Source: Rhodothermus marinus | Lineage (GTDB): Bacteria; Bacteroidota; Rhodothermia; Rhodothermales; Rhodothermaceae | Direction of reading: 5' to 3' | NCBI RefSeq assembly: GCF_009936275.1 | Contig: NZ_AP019797.1 | Span: 1,843,890 to 1,907,889 of the forward strand | DNA length: 64,000 bases | The notes under the pieces: model-generated | The model's input: only the letters and a program-made list of their open reading frames with translations | What the model was told of the DNA's origin: nothing | The model's database searches: none | Position numbers and translations under genes: made by a program | Part shown: piece by piece, positions 53,586-63,507 of the stretch | How positions within the stretch are numbered: the stretch's first letter is position 1 | How the letters are laid out: each line of letters begins with the position of its first letter

Positions 53586-55739
53586 TCAGACAAACACTTC
53601 ACCCCGTCGGGCCATGTCACGAAGGCGCTCCGGCGGCACGAACCGCTCGCCGTAGCGCTCGGCCAGCGCTTCGGCGCGTGCCACGAAGCGCTCCAGACCG
53701 TAGGCATTGATGAACTGCAACGTGCCCCCGTGAAACGGCGCAAAGCCCCAGCCGAAGACGCTCCCGATGTTGGCGTCGGCCACCGAGGTCAGCACGCCTT
53801 CGTCGAGGCAGCGCACGGTCTCCAGCGCCTGCACAAACAGCAGGCGATCGATCATCTCCTGCTGCGGCAGCGGCTCGCTCTGCGGCGGGAAGAGCCGTCG
53901 CAACTCCGGCCACAGGTGTTTGGGACCGTCTTTCGGATACTCGTAGAAGCCCGCACCATGCGCCTTGCCGAGCCGGCCATGCTCGCGCACCATCACGTCG
54001 AGCACCCGATAGGCCGGATGCGGCGGGAGCGTCTTGCCCTCGGCGGCCAGGTCTTTTTCGGTCTGCTCGCGGATGTGTTGCATGAGCTGCAGGCTCACCT
54101 CGTCGGCCACAGCCAGCGGTCCGATGGGCATGCCGGCCTGGCGGCCCGCCACCTCAATGGCCCGCGGATGCTGACCTTCGGCCAGCAGCGCCAGCCCTTC
54201 GTTCAGGTAGGTGCCGAAGACGCGCGACGTGTAGAAGCCGCGGCTATCGTTCACCACGATCGGCGTCTTGCCAATTTTGCGTACGTAGTCGAACGCCTTC
54301 GCCAGCGCCTTGTCCGAGGTCTGGCGCCCGCGGATCAGCTCGACAAGCCGCATGCGGTGCACCGGCGAGAAGAAGTGGATGCCCACGAACCGATGCGGGC
54401 GCTTCGAATAGGCGGCCAGGCTCGTAATGGGGATCGTCGAGGTGTTCGAGCCGAAGACGGCGTCTTCGGGCAGCACTGCTTCGGTTTCGCGGATGACCTG
54501 CGCCTTGATGTCCCGATTCTCGAAAACCGCCTCGATCACCAGATCGCACCCGGCCAGGTCCTCGACGCGGTCGGTCGCGCGGATGCGGTCGAGCACAGCC
54601 TGCTTCTCTTCGGGCGAGAGGCGTCCCTTCGCCACGCGTTCGTCGAGCAGCTTCGCGATGCGGGCCTTGCCGGCCTCGGCCTTTTCCAGCGTCAGGTCCT
54701 TCAGCACCACCTCCATGCCCGCCAGGGCCGTCACGTAGGCGATACCGTGGCCCATCAGACCGGCCCCGAGCACACCGACTTTCTTCGTATCGGTGGGCGG
54801 GATTCCAGAAGGACGGCTGCGCCCCCTGTTGATCTCGTTGAGCTGAAACCAGAACGTCTGGATCATATTCTTCGCCACCTGGCCGGTGGCCACGCGGGCG
54901 AAGTAGCGCGACTCGATGCGGCTGGCCGTGTCGAACGTCACAAGCGCGCCTTCGACGGCGGCGCTCAGGATGGTCTCGGGCGCCGGATAGTTGCCCCAGG
55001 TCTGCTTGCGGAGCATGGCCGGTGCCACGGCCAGCATCTGCATCATGCGCGGATGGCGGGGGTCGCCGCCCGGCATCCGGTAGTCCGGCCGGTCCCAGGG
55101 CTGCGTGGGATCCGGACGTGAAAGAATCCAGGCGCGGGCCTTTTCCAGCAGCGTGTCGTTGCTTTCGGCCAGCTCGTGCACCAGACCCGCTGCAAGCGCC
55201 TCGCGAGGCGACACCTGGCGGCCTTCGATCAGGTAGGGATGCGCGGCCTCCAGCCCCAGCAGCCGAACCAGCCGCGTGACGCCGCCGCCTCCGGGAATCA
55301 GGCCAAGCGTCACTTCAGGAAAACCCAGCCGGATGGACGGATCGTCGCGCACGATGCGCCGGTGGCAGGCCAGCGCCAGCTCCATGCCGCCGCCGAGCGC
55401 CGTCCCGTTGATGGCGGCCACCACGGGCCGTCCCAGCGTTTCCAGACGCCGGAGCAGCGCCTTGAACTGCTCGGCACGACGGAACGCCTCGGCCGGATCA
55501 CGCAACGCCAGCAGCCCTTCCAGATCGGCCCCGGCCAGAAACGTTGGTTTGGCCGAAGTCAGAATCACGCCGCTGATGGCCTCTTTCTCCTGTTCCAGCC
55601 GATCGAGCGCGGCCGCCAGCGCTTCGGCCAGCGCCTCGTTGATCACGTTCGCCGAGCGCCCCGGCATGTCCATCGTCAGCGTGACGATCCCGTCGGCGTC
55701 GCGCTCGTAGCGAATGGCCGGTTGCATCTGTTCGGTCAT
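53586..55739 (-). CDS. FadB/FadJ-like multifunctional fatty-acid oxidation enzyme
   Basis: From ATG 55739 the 717-residue protein joins an N-terminal enoyl-CoA hydratase domain ([33 protein letters not shown], with Glu in [15 protein letters not shown]) to a 3-hydroxyacyl-CoA dehydrogenase domain starting near residue 320 ([16 protein letters not shown]) and a C-terminal helical part. It performs two steps of beta-oxidation. The long frame that continues upstream is antisense-free but overlaps the thiolase gene and is not used. It directly follows the thiolase gene. Confidence 0.92.
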   Translation of the reverse strand: MTEQMQPAIRYERDADGIVTLTMDMPGRSANVINEALAEALAAALDRLEQEKEAISGVILTSAKPTFLAGADLEGLLALRDPAEAFRRAEQFKALLRRLETLGRPVVAAINGTALGGGMELALACHRRIVRDDPSIRLGFPEVTLGLIPGGGGVTRLVRLLGLEAAHPYLIEGRQVSPREALAAGLVHELAESNDTLLEKARAWILSRPDPTQPWDRPDYRMPGGDPRHPRMMQMLAVAPAMLRKQTWGNYPAPETILSAAVEGALVTFDTASRIESRYFARVATGQVAKNMIQTFWFQLNEINRGRSRPSGIPPTDTKKVGVLGAGLMGHGIAYVTALAGMEVVLKDLTLEKAEAGKARIAKLLDERVAKGRLSPEEKQAVLDRIRATDRVEDLAGCDLVIEAVFENRDIKAQVIRETEAVLPEDAVFGSNTSTIPITSLAAYSKRPHRFVGIHFFSPVHRMRLVELIRGRQTSDKALAKAFDYVRKIGKTPIVVNDSRGFYTSRVFGTYLNEGLALLAEGQHPRAIEVAGRQAGMPIGPLAVADEVSLQLMQHIREQTEKDLAAEGKTLPPHPAYRVLDVMVREHGRLGKAHGAGFYEYPKDGPKHLWPELRRLFPPQSEPLPQQEMIDRLLFVQALETVRCLDEGVLTSVADANIGSVFGWGFAPFHGGTLQFINAYGLERFVARAEALAERYGERFVPPERLRDMARRGEVFV

Positions 55740-55744
55740 GGTCG

Positions 55745-56965
55745 TCACACCCGTTCGATGATCGTGGCGATGCCCATACCACCGCCCACGCACAGCGTGA
55801 TCAGGGCGGTCGAAAGGTCGCGGCGCTCCAGCTCGTCGAGCGCCGTGCCCAGCAGCATGGCGCCCGTGGCGCCCAGCGGATGGCCCATCGCGATGGCGCC
55901 GCCGTTCACGTTCACGCGCTCGGGTCCTTCGTCTTCCAGCCCCATGTCGCGCATGAACTTGAGCACCACCGCGGCGAAGGCCTCGTTGACCTCGATCAAA
56001 TCGATGTCGTCGAGCGTCATACCCGCCTTCCGGAGCGCCTTTTTCGAGGCCGGCGCCGGTCCGGTCAGCATGATCGTGGGCTCGGTGCCCACCAGCGCGG
56101 CCGAGACGATGCGCGCCCGCGGCTTCAGCCCCAGTGCCTCGCCCTTTTCCTTCGAGCCGATCAGCACCAGCGCGGCCCCGTCGACAATGCCCGACGAATT
56201 GCCCGCCGTGTGCACGTGATTGATGCGCTCGACGGTGACGTACTTCTGGAGCGCCACGTCGTCGAAGCCCATGGCACCCATCATCTCGAAGGCCGGCGGC
56301 AGTGCGGCCAGCGCCTCGAGCGTCGTGTCGGGCCGGATGTGTTCGTCCTCGGCCAGCACCACCAGGCCGTTCTGGTCCCGTACGGGCACGATCGACTTGA
56401 AGTAGCCGTTGGCCCGGGCATGGGCGGCCCGTTGCTGCGAGCAGAGCGCGTAGCGATCGACGTCCTCGCGCGTAAAGCCCTCGATCGTTGCGATCAGGTC
56501 CGCGCCGATCCCCTGCGGCACAAAGCCGATCTTCATGCTGACGGCCGGGTCCAGCATCATGGGACCGCCGTCCGAGCCCATCGGCACACGCGACATCGAC
56601 TCGACGCCACCGGCTACCACCAGATCTTCCCAGCCGGAGCGCACCTTCATGGCGGCCAGGTTGACCGCGTCGAGGCCGGACGCACAGAAACGATTGATCT
56701 GCACGCCCGGCACCGACAGGTCCCAGCCGGCGTAGAGCGCGGCCGTCTTGGCGATGTTGCCGCCCTGCTCGCCGATGGGCGTCACGCATCCCAGGATGAC
56801 GTCGTCCACCTGCGACGTATCCAGCTCGTGGCGCCGCTTGAGCTCGGCAAAGAGCGTGGTGAGCAGGTCGATGGGCTTGACCTCGTAGAGCGAACCGGTC
56901 GTTTTGCCCCGTCCACGGGGCGTGCGGATCGCATCGAAAACGTAGGCATCGCGGGCCATGATCAT
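55745..56965 (-). CDS. Acetyl-CoA acyltransferase (thiolase)
   Basis: The 406-residue thiolase has the acyl-binding Cys94 in [14 protein letters not shown], the His of [11 protein letters not shown]-type and GHPLGATG motifs, and the deprotonating cysteine in [12 protein letters not shown]. It carries out the last step of beta-oxidation (FadA/FadI). The ATG at 56965 is used; 56959 is two codons downstream and equally possible. The FadB-like gene begins six bases after its stop. Confidence 0.94.
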   Translation of the reverse strand: MIMARDAYVFDAIRTPRGRGKTTGSLYEVKPIDLLTTLFAELKRRHELDTSQVDDVILGCVTPIGEQGGNIAKTAALYAGWDLSVPGVQINRFCASGLDAVNLAAMKVRSGWEDLVVAGGVESMSRVPMGSDGGPMMLDPAVSMKIGFVPQGIGADLIATIEGFTREDVDRYALCSQQRAAHARANGYFKSIVPVRDQNGLVVLAEDEHIRPDTTLEALAALPPAFEMMGAMGFDDVALQKYVTVERINHVHTAGNSSGIVDGAALVLIGSKEKGEALGLKPRARIVSAALVGTEPTIMLTGPAPASKKALRKAGMTLDDIDLIEVNEAFAAVVLKFMRDMGLEDEGPERVNVNGGAIAMGHPLGATGAMLLGTALDELERRDLSTALITLCVGGGMGIATIIERV

Positions 56966-56974
56966 CCGAATCTT

Positions 56975-57979
56975 TTACAGTCGCACCACCACTTTTCCGA
57001 CGTTGCGTCCGGCATGCAGGTGCTCGACGGCGTCCGCCACCGACTCCAGTCCCTCAAAAGGCGTGGGATCGACGGCCACCCGCAACTTTCCACTTCGGTA
57101 GAGCTGGAAAAGCCGGGGCAGGTGCGTGCGAAAATGGGCCACAAAATGCGGCAGGAAGAAGCCGTGCACCGAAGCCGACTTCGGAATCAGCCGGGCGTAA
57201 ATGCGCGGGCGGGCCACGGGCTGCGGGCCGGTCAGGTACTCGCTGATGAATCCGATGCAGAGCAGCCGGCCATGCCGCGCCAGCGCCTCCAGGCACAGGT
57301 CGAACAGCTCACCGCCCACGCTTTCATAGACCACATCCACCCCGTCCGGAAATTCCTCCCGAAGCACGCGGGCCACATCTTCCTCCCGGTAATTGATCAC
57401 CCGGTCGCACCCCAGCTCCCGGAGCAGCGCGGCTTTCTCTTCCGAGCCACAGGTGCCGATCACCGTGCAGCCGGCCATACGGGCCAGTTGCACCGCGTAC
57501 TGGCCGGTTCCGCCCGCGGCGGCCGTCACCAGCACCTTCTCTCCGGCGCGAATGCGGGCCACCTCCTGCAGCGAGATCGAAGCCGTCAGGCCGCTGACCA
57601 GCAGACTCACCACCTCGGCCGACACCTCCGGTACCGGAATCGCGTGCTTGGCCGGCACGATCTGGTACTCGGCATAGCCGCCGCCCAGCTTGATCGTCCC
57701 CACCGGATCACCCGGCCGGAAGTCTCGGACGCCCTCCCCCACGGCCACCACCTCGCCCACCGCCTCGGCGCCCAGATCGAACGGCGGCGTCATCGCCGGA
57801 CGGTACCGGCCGGCCGTGATGTTGACGTCGGTCGCGTTCACCCCGGCAAATCGATTGCGGATCAGCAGTTCGCCGGGGCCGGGTCGTGGCGTCGGCACCT
57901 CGACGATCTCGGCGGCCTCCCGGAAGTGCGGCGACAGCCGCCGGGCCACCAGCTTGCGATAGGTTTTCGGTAACAGCAT
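56975..57979 (-). CDS. Zinc-free MDR oxidoreductase (quinone/enoyl reductase type)
   Basis: The 334-residue protein has the MDR NAD(P)-binding motif VLVTAAAGGTGQYAVQLARM and the N-terminal GAEAVGEVVAVGEGV. It lacks the catalytic zinc cysteines of alcohol dehydrogenase, which points to quinone oxidoreductase or prostaglandin/enoyl reductase (ZADH2-like) activity. It lies between the metallo-hydrolase and thiolase genes in the TetR-headed operon. Confidence 0.88.
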   Translation of the reverse strand: MLLPKTYRKLVARRLSPHFREAAEIVEVPTPRPGPGELLIRNRFAGVNATDVNITAGRYRPAMTPPFDLGAEAVGEVVAVGEGVRDFRPGDPVGTIKLGGGYAEYQIVPAKHAIPVPEVSAEVVSLLVSGLTASISLQEVARIRAGEKVLVTAAAGGTGQYAVQLARMAGCTVIGTCGSEEKAALLRELGCDRVINYREEDVARVLREEFPDGVDVVYESVGGELFDLCLEALARHGRLLCIGFISEYLTGPQPVARPRIYARLIPKSASVHGFFLPHFVAHFRTHLPRLFQLYRSGKLRVAVDPTPFEGLESVADAVEHLHAGRNVGKVVVRL

Positions 57980-58003
57980 ATTCGACCTAAACGACCGTTT
58001 TTT

Positions 58004-58924
58004 CTAATCCTGCAGCTTGCGGCGCCAGTAGCGGGCCAGGCCAAACCAGCTCGCCCGCGGCTGGCCGAACTGCTCATAGCGCGACACCAGTGCCTCGTCC
58101 TGCAGACATTCCCGGAGTTCGGCCATGACCTGCTCGTGGAAGGCTTCGGCCCGTTGCGCATCGTCGTCTTCGGTGTCGAGCGAGTTCCGGACGGCTTCGG
58201 CCATCGCGTCGAGCCGGCGGGCCATCTGCGCCAGGTGCGTCTCGGGATCGTCCGAGGGGCCGAAGTGCGTGACAAAAAGCCTTCGCGGTTGCCAGCGGGC
58301 AATGCGCTCGAGGCTTTCGTGCCAGGCTTCCACCTGAATATCGGGCGGCGGCGCCACGGGCAGCACGCAACGCGTGCCGGTGATCTGCATGCCGGCCGTA
58401 TCGCCCACGAAGGCCATGCCGGTGTCCGGGTCGAAGAAGCTGACGTGATGCACGGCATGGCCCGGCGTGTAGGCCACTTCCAGCGTGCGACCGCCCGGAC
58501 GGATCGTCTCGCCCCCTTCAAGCGCCACGATCTGGCGTTCGGGCACCGGCAACACGGCCCCCCAGAGCGGCTCCATCAGCTCGCCGTAGAGGCGACGGGC
58601 GCTGGCCAGCAGGCGGCTCGGATCCACCAGGTGGGGCGCTCCGATACGGTGGACGTACACCTGCACGTGCGGCGCCTCGGCCGCAATGGTGCCGGCCGCG
58701 CCGGCATGGTCCAGGTGAATGTGCGTCAGCAGCAGCGCCCGCACGTCGGCCAGCGAAGCGCCCGCCTCACGGAGCGCGGCCTTCAGGTTGTCCAGCGCCG
58801 AGGTCGGTCCCGGATCCACCAGCAGCAACCCCTCGGGCGCCTCCAGCACGGCACAGGCAATCAGCCGATCCGTGCCCAGATAGTTCAGGTCCAGGTAACG
58901 TGCGCCGTGATCCAGTGCGATCAT
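58004..58924 (-). CDS. Metallo-beta-lactamase fold hydrolase
   Basis: The 306-residue protein has the zinc-binding THIHLDHAGAAG motif, a later His in YTPGHAVHHVSFF and Asp in FVGDTAGM. It is a soluble MBL-fold enzyme, possibly acting on a thioester or lactone given its operon. The C-terminal helical tail is unassigned. Its first four bases overlap the TetR stop. Confidence 0.9.
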   Translation of the reverse strand: MIALDHGARYLDLNYLGTDRLIACAVLEAPEGLLLVDPGPTSALDNLKAALREAGASLADVRALLLTHIHLDHAGAAGTIAAEAPHVQVYVHRIGAPHLVDPSRLLASARRLYGELMEPLWGAVLPVPERQIVALEGGETIRPGGRTLEVAYTPGHAVHHVSFFDPDTGMAFVGDTAGMQITGTRCVLPVAPPPDIQVEAWHESLERIARWQPRRLFVTHFGPSDDPETHLAQMARRLDAMAEAVRNSLDTEDDDAQRAEAFHEQVMAELRECLQDEALVSRYEQFGQPRASWFGLARYWRRKLQD

Positions 58925-59544
58925 GCTTCCCGATTGTCCTTGCGCCGCATCAGCCGACAGAGTCCGCCGATGGCCTGGCGGACGGCGTGCTCGATCAGCG
59001 CTTCATGATCCACCTCGAGCCGGAGCCGGGCCAGGCGTCCGGCCAGCAGCAGGCTGACGATCCCGTGCAGCGCACTCCAGAACGACACGGCCGCCACGCG
59101 GATATCGGGCATTTCCAGATCGTGCCGGCGCACGTAGTCCTCGATCGCCTCCACGATGGGATCCAGCAGCCGGTAGGCCCGCTGCAAGCGCTCCTCGGGG
59201 TACGAGGCCAGCTCGCGCGGGTGCAGCATGAACAGAATTTCGTAGGATTCGGGATAGGTCAGCCCGAAGTCCACGTAAGCCCGCGCCAGCGCCTGCAATC
59301 GCTCGCGGGGATCGTCGATCGCCTGAATCTGGGGATCGAAAAAGCGCTCGGCCAGCCGCTCCTGTGCCCGATCCAGCAGGGCAAAGAGCAGCCCTTCTTT
59401 GCTGTCGAAGTAGAGATAAAGGCTTCCTACACTGCAACCGGCCCGCTGCGCAATGCGCCGCATCGTCAGGCTGCCGTAGCCTTCGCGGATCAGCAGGTAC
59501 TGGGCGGCTTCCAGGATGGCTTCCTGCAGGTCGTGACGGCTCAA
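58921..59544 (-). CDS. TetR-family repressor of the beta-oxidation operon
   Basis: I place the start at TTG 59544, giving a 207-residue protein (SRHDLQEAILEAAQYLLIRE) whose helix-turn-helix LTMRRIAQRAGCSVGSLYLY begins about residue 26, the usual TetR spacing. An in-frame ATG at 59610 would put the operator palindrome inside the coding region, which is unlikely. The C-terminal ligand domain is typical in size. It is the first gene of the run with MBL, MDR, thiolase, FadB-like and thioesterase genes, so a fatty acyl-CoA effector is the best guess. Confidence 0.85.
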   Translation of the reverse strand: MSRHDLQEAILEAAQYLLIREGYGSLTMRRIAQRAGCSVGSLYLYFDSKEGLLFALLDRAQERLAERFFDPQIQAIDDPRERLQALARAYVDFGLTYPESYEILFMLHPRELASYPEERLQRAYRLLDPIVEAIEDYVRRHDLEMPDIRVAAVSFWSALHGIVSLLLAGRLARLRLEVDHEALIEHAVRQAIGGLCRLMRRKDNREA

Positions 59545-59564
59545 GGTGGTACTGCATGAAAGAT

Positions 59565-59578
59565 TGAACGATCGTTCA
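59565..59578. promoter_or_regulatory. TetR operator palindrome
   Basis: TGAACGATCGTTCA is a perfect 14-bp palindrome about 20 bp upstream of the TTG start of the TetR gene, between it and the divergent serA gene (59724). FadR-type TetR sites have similar form. Confidence 0.7.
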
Positions 59579-59723
59579 TCAAAAATAAACCGAACCGGAT
59601 GATAAATCAAGAAAAGAAGCGCTTCCCGTCCGTCGGCCGCTACATATCATCGCGCACCCTTCCTACATTCTCTGCGTTGAAGAGCCAGGCGTTCTGCTTC
59701 ATGCGATTCCGGATCACGGTCCC

Positions 59724-61076
59724 ATGCCCAAGATCGACGGTGTCCGTTTTCTGAACGAGCAGTTTAAAAAGGCCCTTATTCTGGAGAATCCGGACCCGAG
59801 TCTGGACGACTACCTGCGCGCCCAGGGGATCGAGCCGGAGCGGCTGCCCGATTCGGTGGTGCAGAACCCCGAGGCGGTGATCGCGCGGCTGAAAGAAGGG
59901 CGGCACGACCTGCTCTTCAAGCGTAGTCGTTTCATTGTGGACGAGCGCGTGCTCCGGGCCTCGGAGAACCTGGCCGCCGTGATCCTCTGCTGCATCGGCG
60001 ACGACTCGGTCGACAAGGAGGCCTGCGCGCGCGAAGGGGTCATGGTGATGAACGACCCCATTAGCAATGCCCGCTCGGTGGTCGAGCTGGTCTTCGGCGA
60101 GATGATCTGCCTGGCGCGCCGCGTCTTTCAGGCCAACGAGGCCGCCCACCGGCACATCTGGACCAAGGACAACCGCAAGCGCTACGAACTGCTGGGCAAG
60201 ACGATCTCCATCATCGGGCTGGGCAACATCGGCAAGCAGGTGGCCCAGATGGCCGAGAAGTTCGGCATGGAGGTTTACTTCTACGACAACCGCGAAGTGG
60301 CCCGCGAGGTGGGCGTGACGCTGGGCTGGAAGGCGTGCCGGACGCTGACCGAGGCGTTCCGCGTGGCCGACTTCGTGACGGTGCACGTCTCGGCCGAAGA
60401 CCACCGGGGCCGCTCGAACCGCAACCTGATCACCTACGAACACTTCGCCCAGCTCGGCGCGGACCGTGGTCCCAACAGCCCGCGCATTTTCATCAATGCA
60501 GCCCGCGGATTCATCCACGAGCCGGAAGACCTGATCCGGGCCGTACGCGAAGGGCACGTGCAGGCGGCCGCCGTGGACGTCTACCCTGAAGAACCGGCCA
60601 GCAAGGACGAACCCTGGCACAACCCGTACGCCGGCATTCCGGAGATCGTCTGCACGCCACACATCGGCGCGGCTACCGAGGAAGCCCAGCCCCGCATCGC
60701 CGCTCATGTGGCCGGTACCGCCCATCTATTCAACCGGTACGGCACCGTGCGCGACACAGTGTTCAGTCCCGGTCAGGTGATCGGCGTCGATGCCGAGCCG
60801 CCCTACTGGGTGCTCAGCGTCGTGCACAGCGACGCCCGCGGTACGAAGAAGGCCATCAGCGACGCCATCTACGAGGCCGGCGCCAGCAACCTGCAGTCGA
60901 GCCACCGGGACTTCAGCCGCTACGGGTTCGCCTACGAGGTGAGCGCCATCGACAGGCCGCTTTCTCAGGAGCAACTGCTGCACATTGTCGAGACGGCACG
61001 GCGCATTTCGGGCGATCCGACGGCCATCCGGGCCATCCGCCAGTTCTACGTGCCGGCCAACGGCAACGATGACTAA
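59724..61076 (+). CDS. serA: D-3-phosphoglycerate dehydrogenase-like protein
   Basis: The 450-residue protein has the NAD motif IIGLGNIGKQ near residue 165, the catalytic Arg in FINAARG, the Glu in DVYPEEP and the catalytic His in TPHIGAATEEAQ. A C-terminal ACT-like regulatory domain follows (about 375-450). This matches SerA, the first serine-biosynthesis step. Other D-isomer-specific 2-hydroxyacid dehydrogenases remain possible. It converges on the GWxTD gene and overlaps it by four bases. Confidence 0.9.
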   Translation: MPKIDGVRFLNEQFKKALILENPDPSLDDYLRAQGIEPERLPDSVVQNPEAVIARLKEGRHDLLFKRSRFIVDERVLRASENLAAVILCCIGDDSVDKEACAREGVMVMNDPISNARSVVELVFGEMICLARRVFQANEAAHRHIWTKDNRKRYELLGKTISIIGLGNIGKQVAQMAEKFGMEVYFYDNREVAREVGVTLGWKACRTLTEAFRVADFVTVHVSAEDHRGRSNRNLITYEHFAQLGADRGPNSPRIFINAARGFIHEPEDLIRAVREGHVQAAAVDVYPEEPASKDEPWHNPYAGIPEIVCTPHIGAATEEAQPRIAAHVAGTAHLFNRYGTVRDTVFSPGQVIGVDAEPPYWVLSVVHSDARGTKKAISDAIYEAGASNLQSSHRDFSRYGFAYEVSAIDRPLSQEQLLHIVETARRISGDPTAIRAIRQFYVPANGNDD

Positions 61077-62467
61077 AGCACCTGGCCGGTGCGCCAGTAC
61101 GTCAGCGCCCGGTGCCACATGTCGTAGTAGTACGGCTGGCGGCGAAGCACGTAGTTGACGAACGGTGAGCCGGGCCAGCGCACCCGCTCGAACACGAACG
61201 TATAGCGGGGGTCCTGCTCGCTGTAGGTGTAGTACCAGATCTGTTCGTCGATGCGATCCTCGACGACGTAAGGCGGTCCCAGCATGATGTACACCATGCC
61301 GCGGTCGGTTCGCCACCCCTCTTTGAAGGTGGAAAACTGCAGGTTGGCCTGCTCGACGCGCTCGTAGTACAGACGCAGCAGGCGGGCCGCCTTGCGCCGG
61401 TCGCCCACCAGACGCCCCCAGAAGGCATCGAATCGGGCGCGTAATTCCGCGGACGTGCGGGCAGCTCGAAGCTGCTCCCATTCGTCCGGGTAGGTCAGGT
61501 ACACCAGCGCCTCGGCCATCTGGTCCAGCGTTTCCACCTGCGGAAAGGTCGGACCATGTACGGCCAGTTCGCGGCGGCTGACGGCGGGCTGCTTCTGTCC
61601 TTCGACCTGAGCCGTCACCTCCACCCGATAGACGCCGCGCTCGACCAGCGGCGGCAGCATGAAATCGATCCGAACCGAGCCGCTGAGTCCCTCCACCTGA
61701 CGCGTGGACACCTGGAGCGTCTCCGGGCGGTCGTACCGGACGCCCCGGTATGCCAGCGAGCCGGGCGCCGGCATCAGGTCGTATGGTGGGCGTGCCGCGC
61801 TGGTATCTGTCGGAAATTGCAGTAACAGCAACTGGACCCGCACCCGATGCCGCGGCACCAGCTTGAACAGCTCGACGGCCGCCCGCAGCGAATCGACACC
61901 GGCCGCCACATGAAGCCCCGGATGGACCTCGTAGCGCCCGTTCGCCACGCGCCGCTCCAGCCAGACCGGACTCAGCAACGGCCCACGGCCGGCCGGATCC
62001 GGCAGATAGACCCGGCGGCGCCGCGTCGTGTAATGCCGGCTGTGCCGATCGGTCACCGTCACCTCCAGCCGGTACCGCCCCGACCGGTACGGCACGAACC
62101 GATGCCACAGGTGCAGCGCATGCGCGCGCGTGGCGGCAAAGGTCGGTACCCGTAGCGTGTCGTCGAAGGCCTGCTCGTAACGCACACGGCCCTTTTCGTC
62201 CAGCAACCGCACCAGCACTTCGTAGACGGCCTGATAGGCCGTATCGACATGCGTAAAGACGAGCGTGCGCGGCCGAAGCCCCAGGTACAGTTCAAGTCCC
62301 GGCTGCGTGTCGCGCAACACCGGAATGGCCTCCAGCACAAACGAAGGTCCCCCTTCCTCGTACCCTTCCACCGCGACCGGACGAGCGCTTCCGCATCCTG
62401 TGCCTACCCCTACCAGGATCAATACCCCGATCCATCCGAGCCAGGCCGTCTGTCGTTGCACGGGCAT
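61073..62467 (-). CDS. GWxTD-domain lipoprotein
   Basis: From ATG 62467 the 464-residue protein has a lipoprotein signal (GWIGVLILVGVGTGC) and a C-terminal GWxTD domain with the name motif in FKEGWRTDRGMVYIMLGPP. The middle is beta-rich. The family occurs mainly in Bacteroidota-type organisms and has no proven function; an envelope role is implied by lipidation. It is convergent with serA. Confidence 0.88.
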   Translation of the reverse strand: MPVQRQTAWLGWIGVLILVGVGTGCGSARPVAVEGYEEGGPSFVLEAIPVLRDTQPGLELYLGLRPRTLVFTHVDTAYQAVYEVLVRLLDEKGRVRYEQAFDDTLRVPTFAATRAHALHLWHRFVPYRSGRYRLEVTVTDRHSRHYTTRRRRVYLPDPAGRGPLLSPVWLERRVANGRYEVHPGLHVAAGVDSLRAAVELFKLVPRHRVRVQLLLLQFPTDTSAARPPYDLMPAPGSLAYRGVRYDRPETLQVSTRQVEGLSGSVRIDFMLPPLVERGVYRVEVTAQVEGQKQPAVSRRELAVHGPTFPQVETLDQMAEALVYLTYPDEWEQLRAARTSAELRARFDAFWGRLVGDRRKAARLLRLYYERVEQANLQFSTFKEGWRTDRGMVYIMLGPPYVVEDRIDEQIWYYTYSEQDPRYTFVFERVRWPGSPFVNYVLRRQPYYYDMWHRALTYWRTGQVL

Positions 62468-62552
62468 ACCTGCAGCCCCGGCATTCGCGTCTTTTCTGAT
62501 CCAAAAGAGGTAACTGGCGTCCGGGCCGGTGTCTTTCACGATCCCGACTGAT

Positions 62553-62600
62553 ACCTTCGCGAGGCACTACAAACGCCTTCGCGTTCGTATCAGGCAACGG
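62553..62600. repeat. Partial REP-like copy C
   Basis: CCTTCGCGAGGCACTACAAA and then CCTTCGCGTTCGTATCAGGC shares the ACTACAAAC and CAGGC blocks of copies A and B but has lost the nested palindrome. It is in the 269-bp gap 62468-62736, in which no gene is seen. Confidence 0.35.
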
Positions 62601-62680
62601 AAGCCGCTCCGGCTACCGTTTCCGAACGCGTCCTCACGGCATACATGACCCGACAATCTCTCCCGGATCTGCAATAAAAA

Positions 62681-62713
62681 GACCGGCGTAGCCCGGAAGG
62701 ATCCCATCCGGTT
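62681..62713 (-). terminator. Possible terminator of tpiA
   Basis: Short stems (ACCGG at 62683-62687 with CCGGT at 62709-62713, and an alternative CCGGA/TCCGG) precede TCTTTTTATTG on the minus strand, just past the tpiA stop. Confidence 0.3.
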
Positions 62714-62736
62714 ACAGGCCGTGCGCCAACGTCTAC

Positions 62737-63486
62737 TCAGCCGTGGGCAGCCCGCACGATTGCCGCGAAGTCGGCGGCCTTCAGGCTGGCGCCACCGATC
62801 AGCCCACCATCGACGTCCGGCTGCGCGAACAGATCGGCCGCATTGCCCGGTTTGACGCTCCCCCCGTACAGGATGTGCAGTGCACGGCCGATGGCCTCGC
62901 CGTACCGGTCGATCAGCAGGCGACGAATCAGCGCGTGCATCTCCTGCGCCTGCTCCGGCGTGGCCGTGTGGCCCGTTCCGATAGCCCAGACCGGCTCGTA
63001 GGCGATCACCAGCGCCTCGGCCGAGGTCAGCGTAACGCCGTCGAGCGCGGCCCGCACCTGACGCTCCACCACGGCTGCCGCCTGGCCGGCCTGTCGTTCT
63101 TCCAGCGTCTCCCCCACACAGACGATCGGAATCAACTCGTACTGAAGGGCCCGTTTGATCTTGCGGTTGACGCCTTCGTCGGTCTCGCCGAAGTACTGGC
63201 GCCGCTCCGAGTGGCCGAGAATCACGTACCGGCACCCTACCGACTTCAGCATGGGTGCCGACACCTCGCCCGTGTAGGCGCCCACCTCCTCGTAGTGCAT
63301 GTTCTGCGCGCCCAGTCGGATCGGCGTGCCTTCGATGACCTGCCGCACCACTTCCAGGTTGACAAACGGCGGACAGACGGCCACCTGTACCGGACCGGGA
63401 TCGCCCACTTCGGCGACGACGGCTTCGGCCAGCCGAATGGCTTCCTCCCGATCCGTGTGCATTTTCCAGTTACCGGCTACCAGCAT
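62737..63486 (-). CDS. tpiA: Triosephosphate isomerase
   Basis: TPI interconverts dihydroxyacetone phosphate and glyceraldehyde 3-phosphate. The 249-residue protein begins MLVAGNWKMHTDREEAIRLA with the catalytic Lys, has His in LGHSERRQYFGE, the catalytic Glu in AYEPVWAIGTG and the phosphate loop in LYGGSVKPGNA. Complete and of normal length. Confidence 0.98.
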   Translation of the reverse strand: MLVAGNWKMHTDREEAIRLAEAVVAEVGDPGPVQVAVCPPFVNLEVVRQVIEGTPIRLGAQNMHYEEVGAYTGEVSAPMLKSVGCRYVILGHSERRQYFGETDEGVNRKIKRALQYELIPIVCVGETLEERQAGQAAAVVERQVRAALDGVTLTSAEALVIAYEPVWAIGTGHTATPEQAQEMHALIRRLLIDRYGEAIGRALHILYGGSVKPGNAADLFAQPDVDGGLIGGASLKAADFAAIVRAAHG

Positions 63487-63507
63487 GGTTTTTCTGTCGA
63501 GGGTTTG

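Noticed and set aside
53586-56789. Single 1067-residue thiolase-FadB fusion
   Set aside because: The N-terminal 350 residues of that frame are antisense-style sequence in the wrong frame of the thiolase gene; the FadB-like domain begins properly at ATG 55739.
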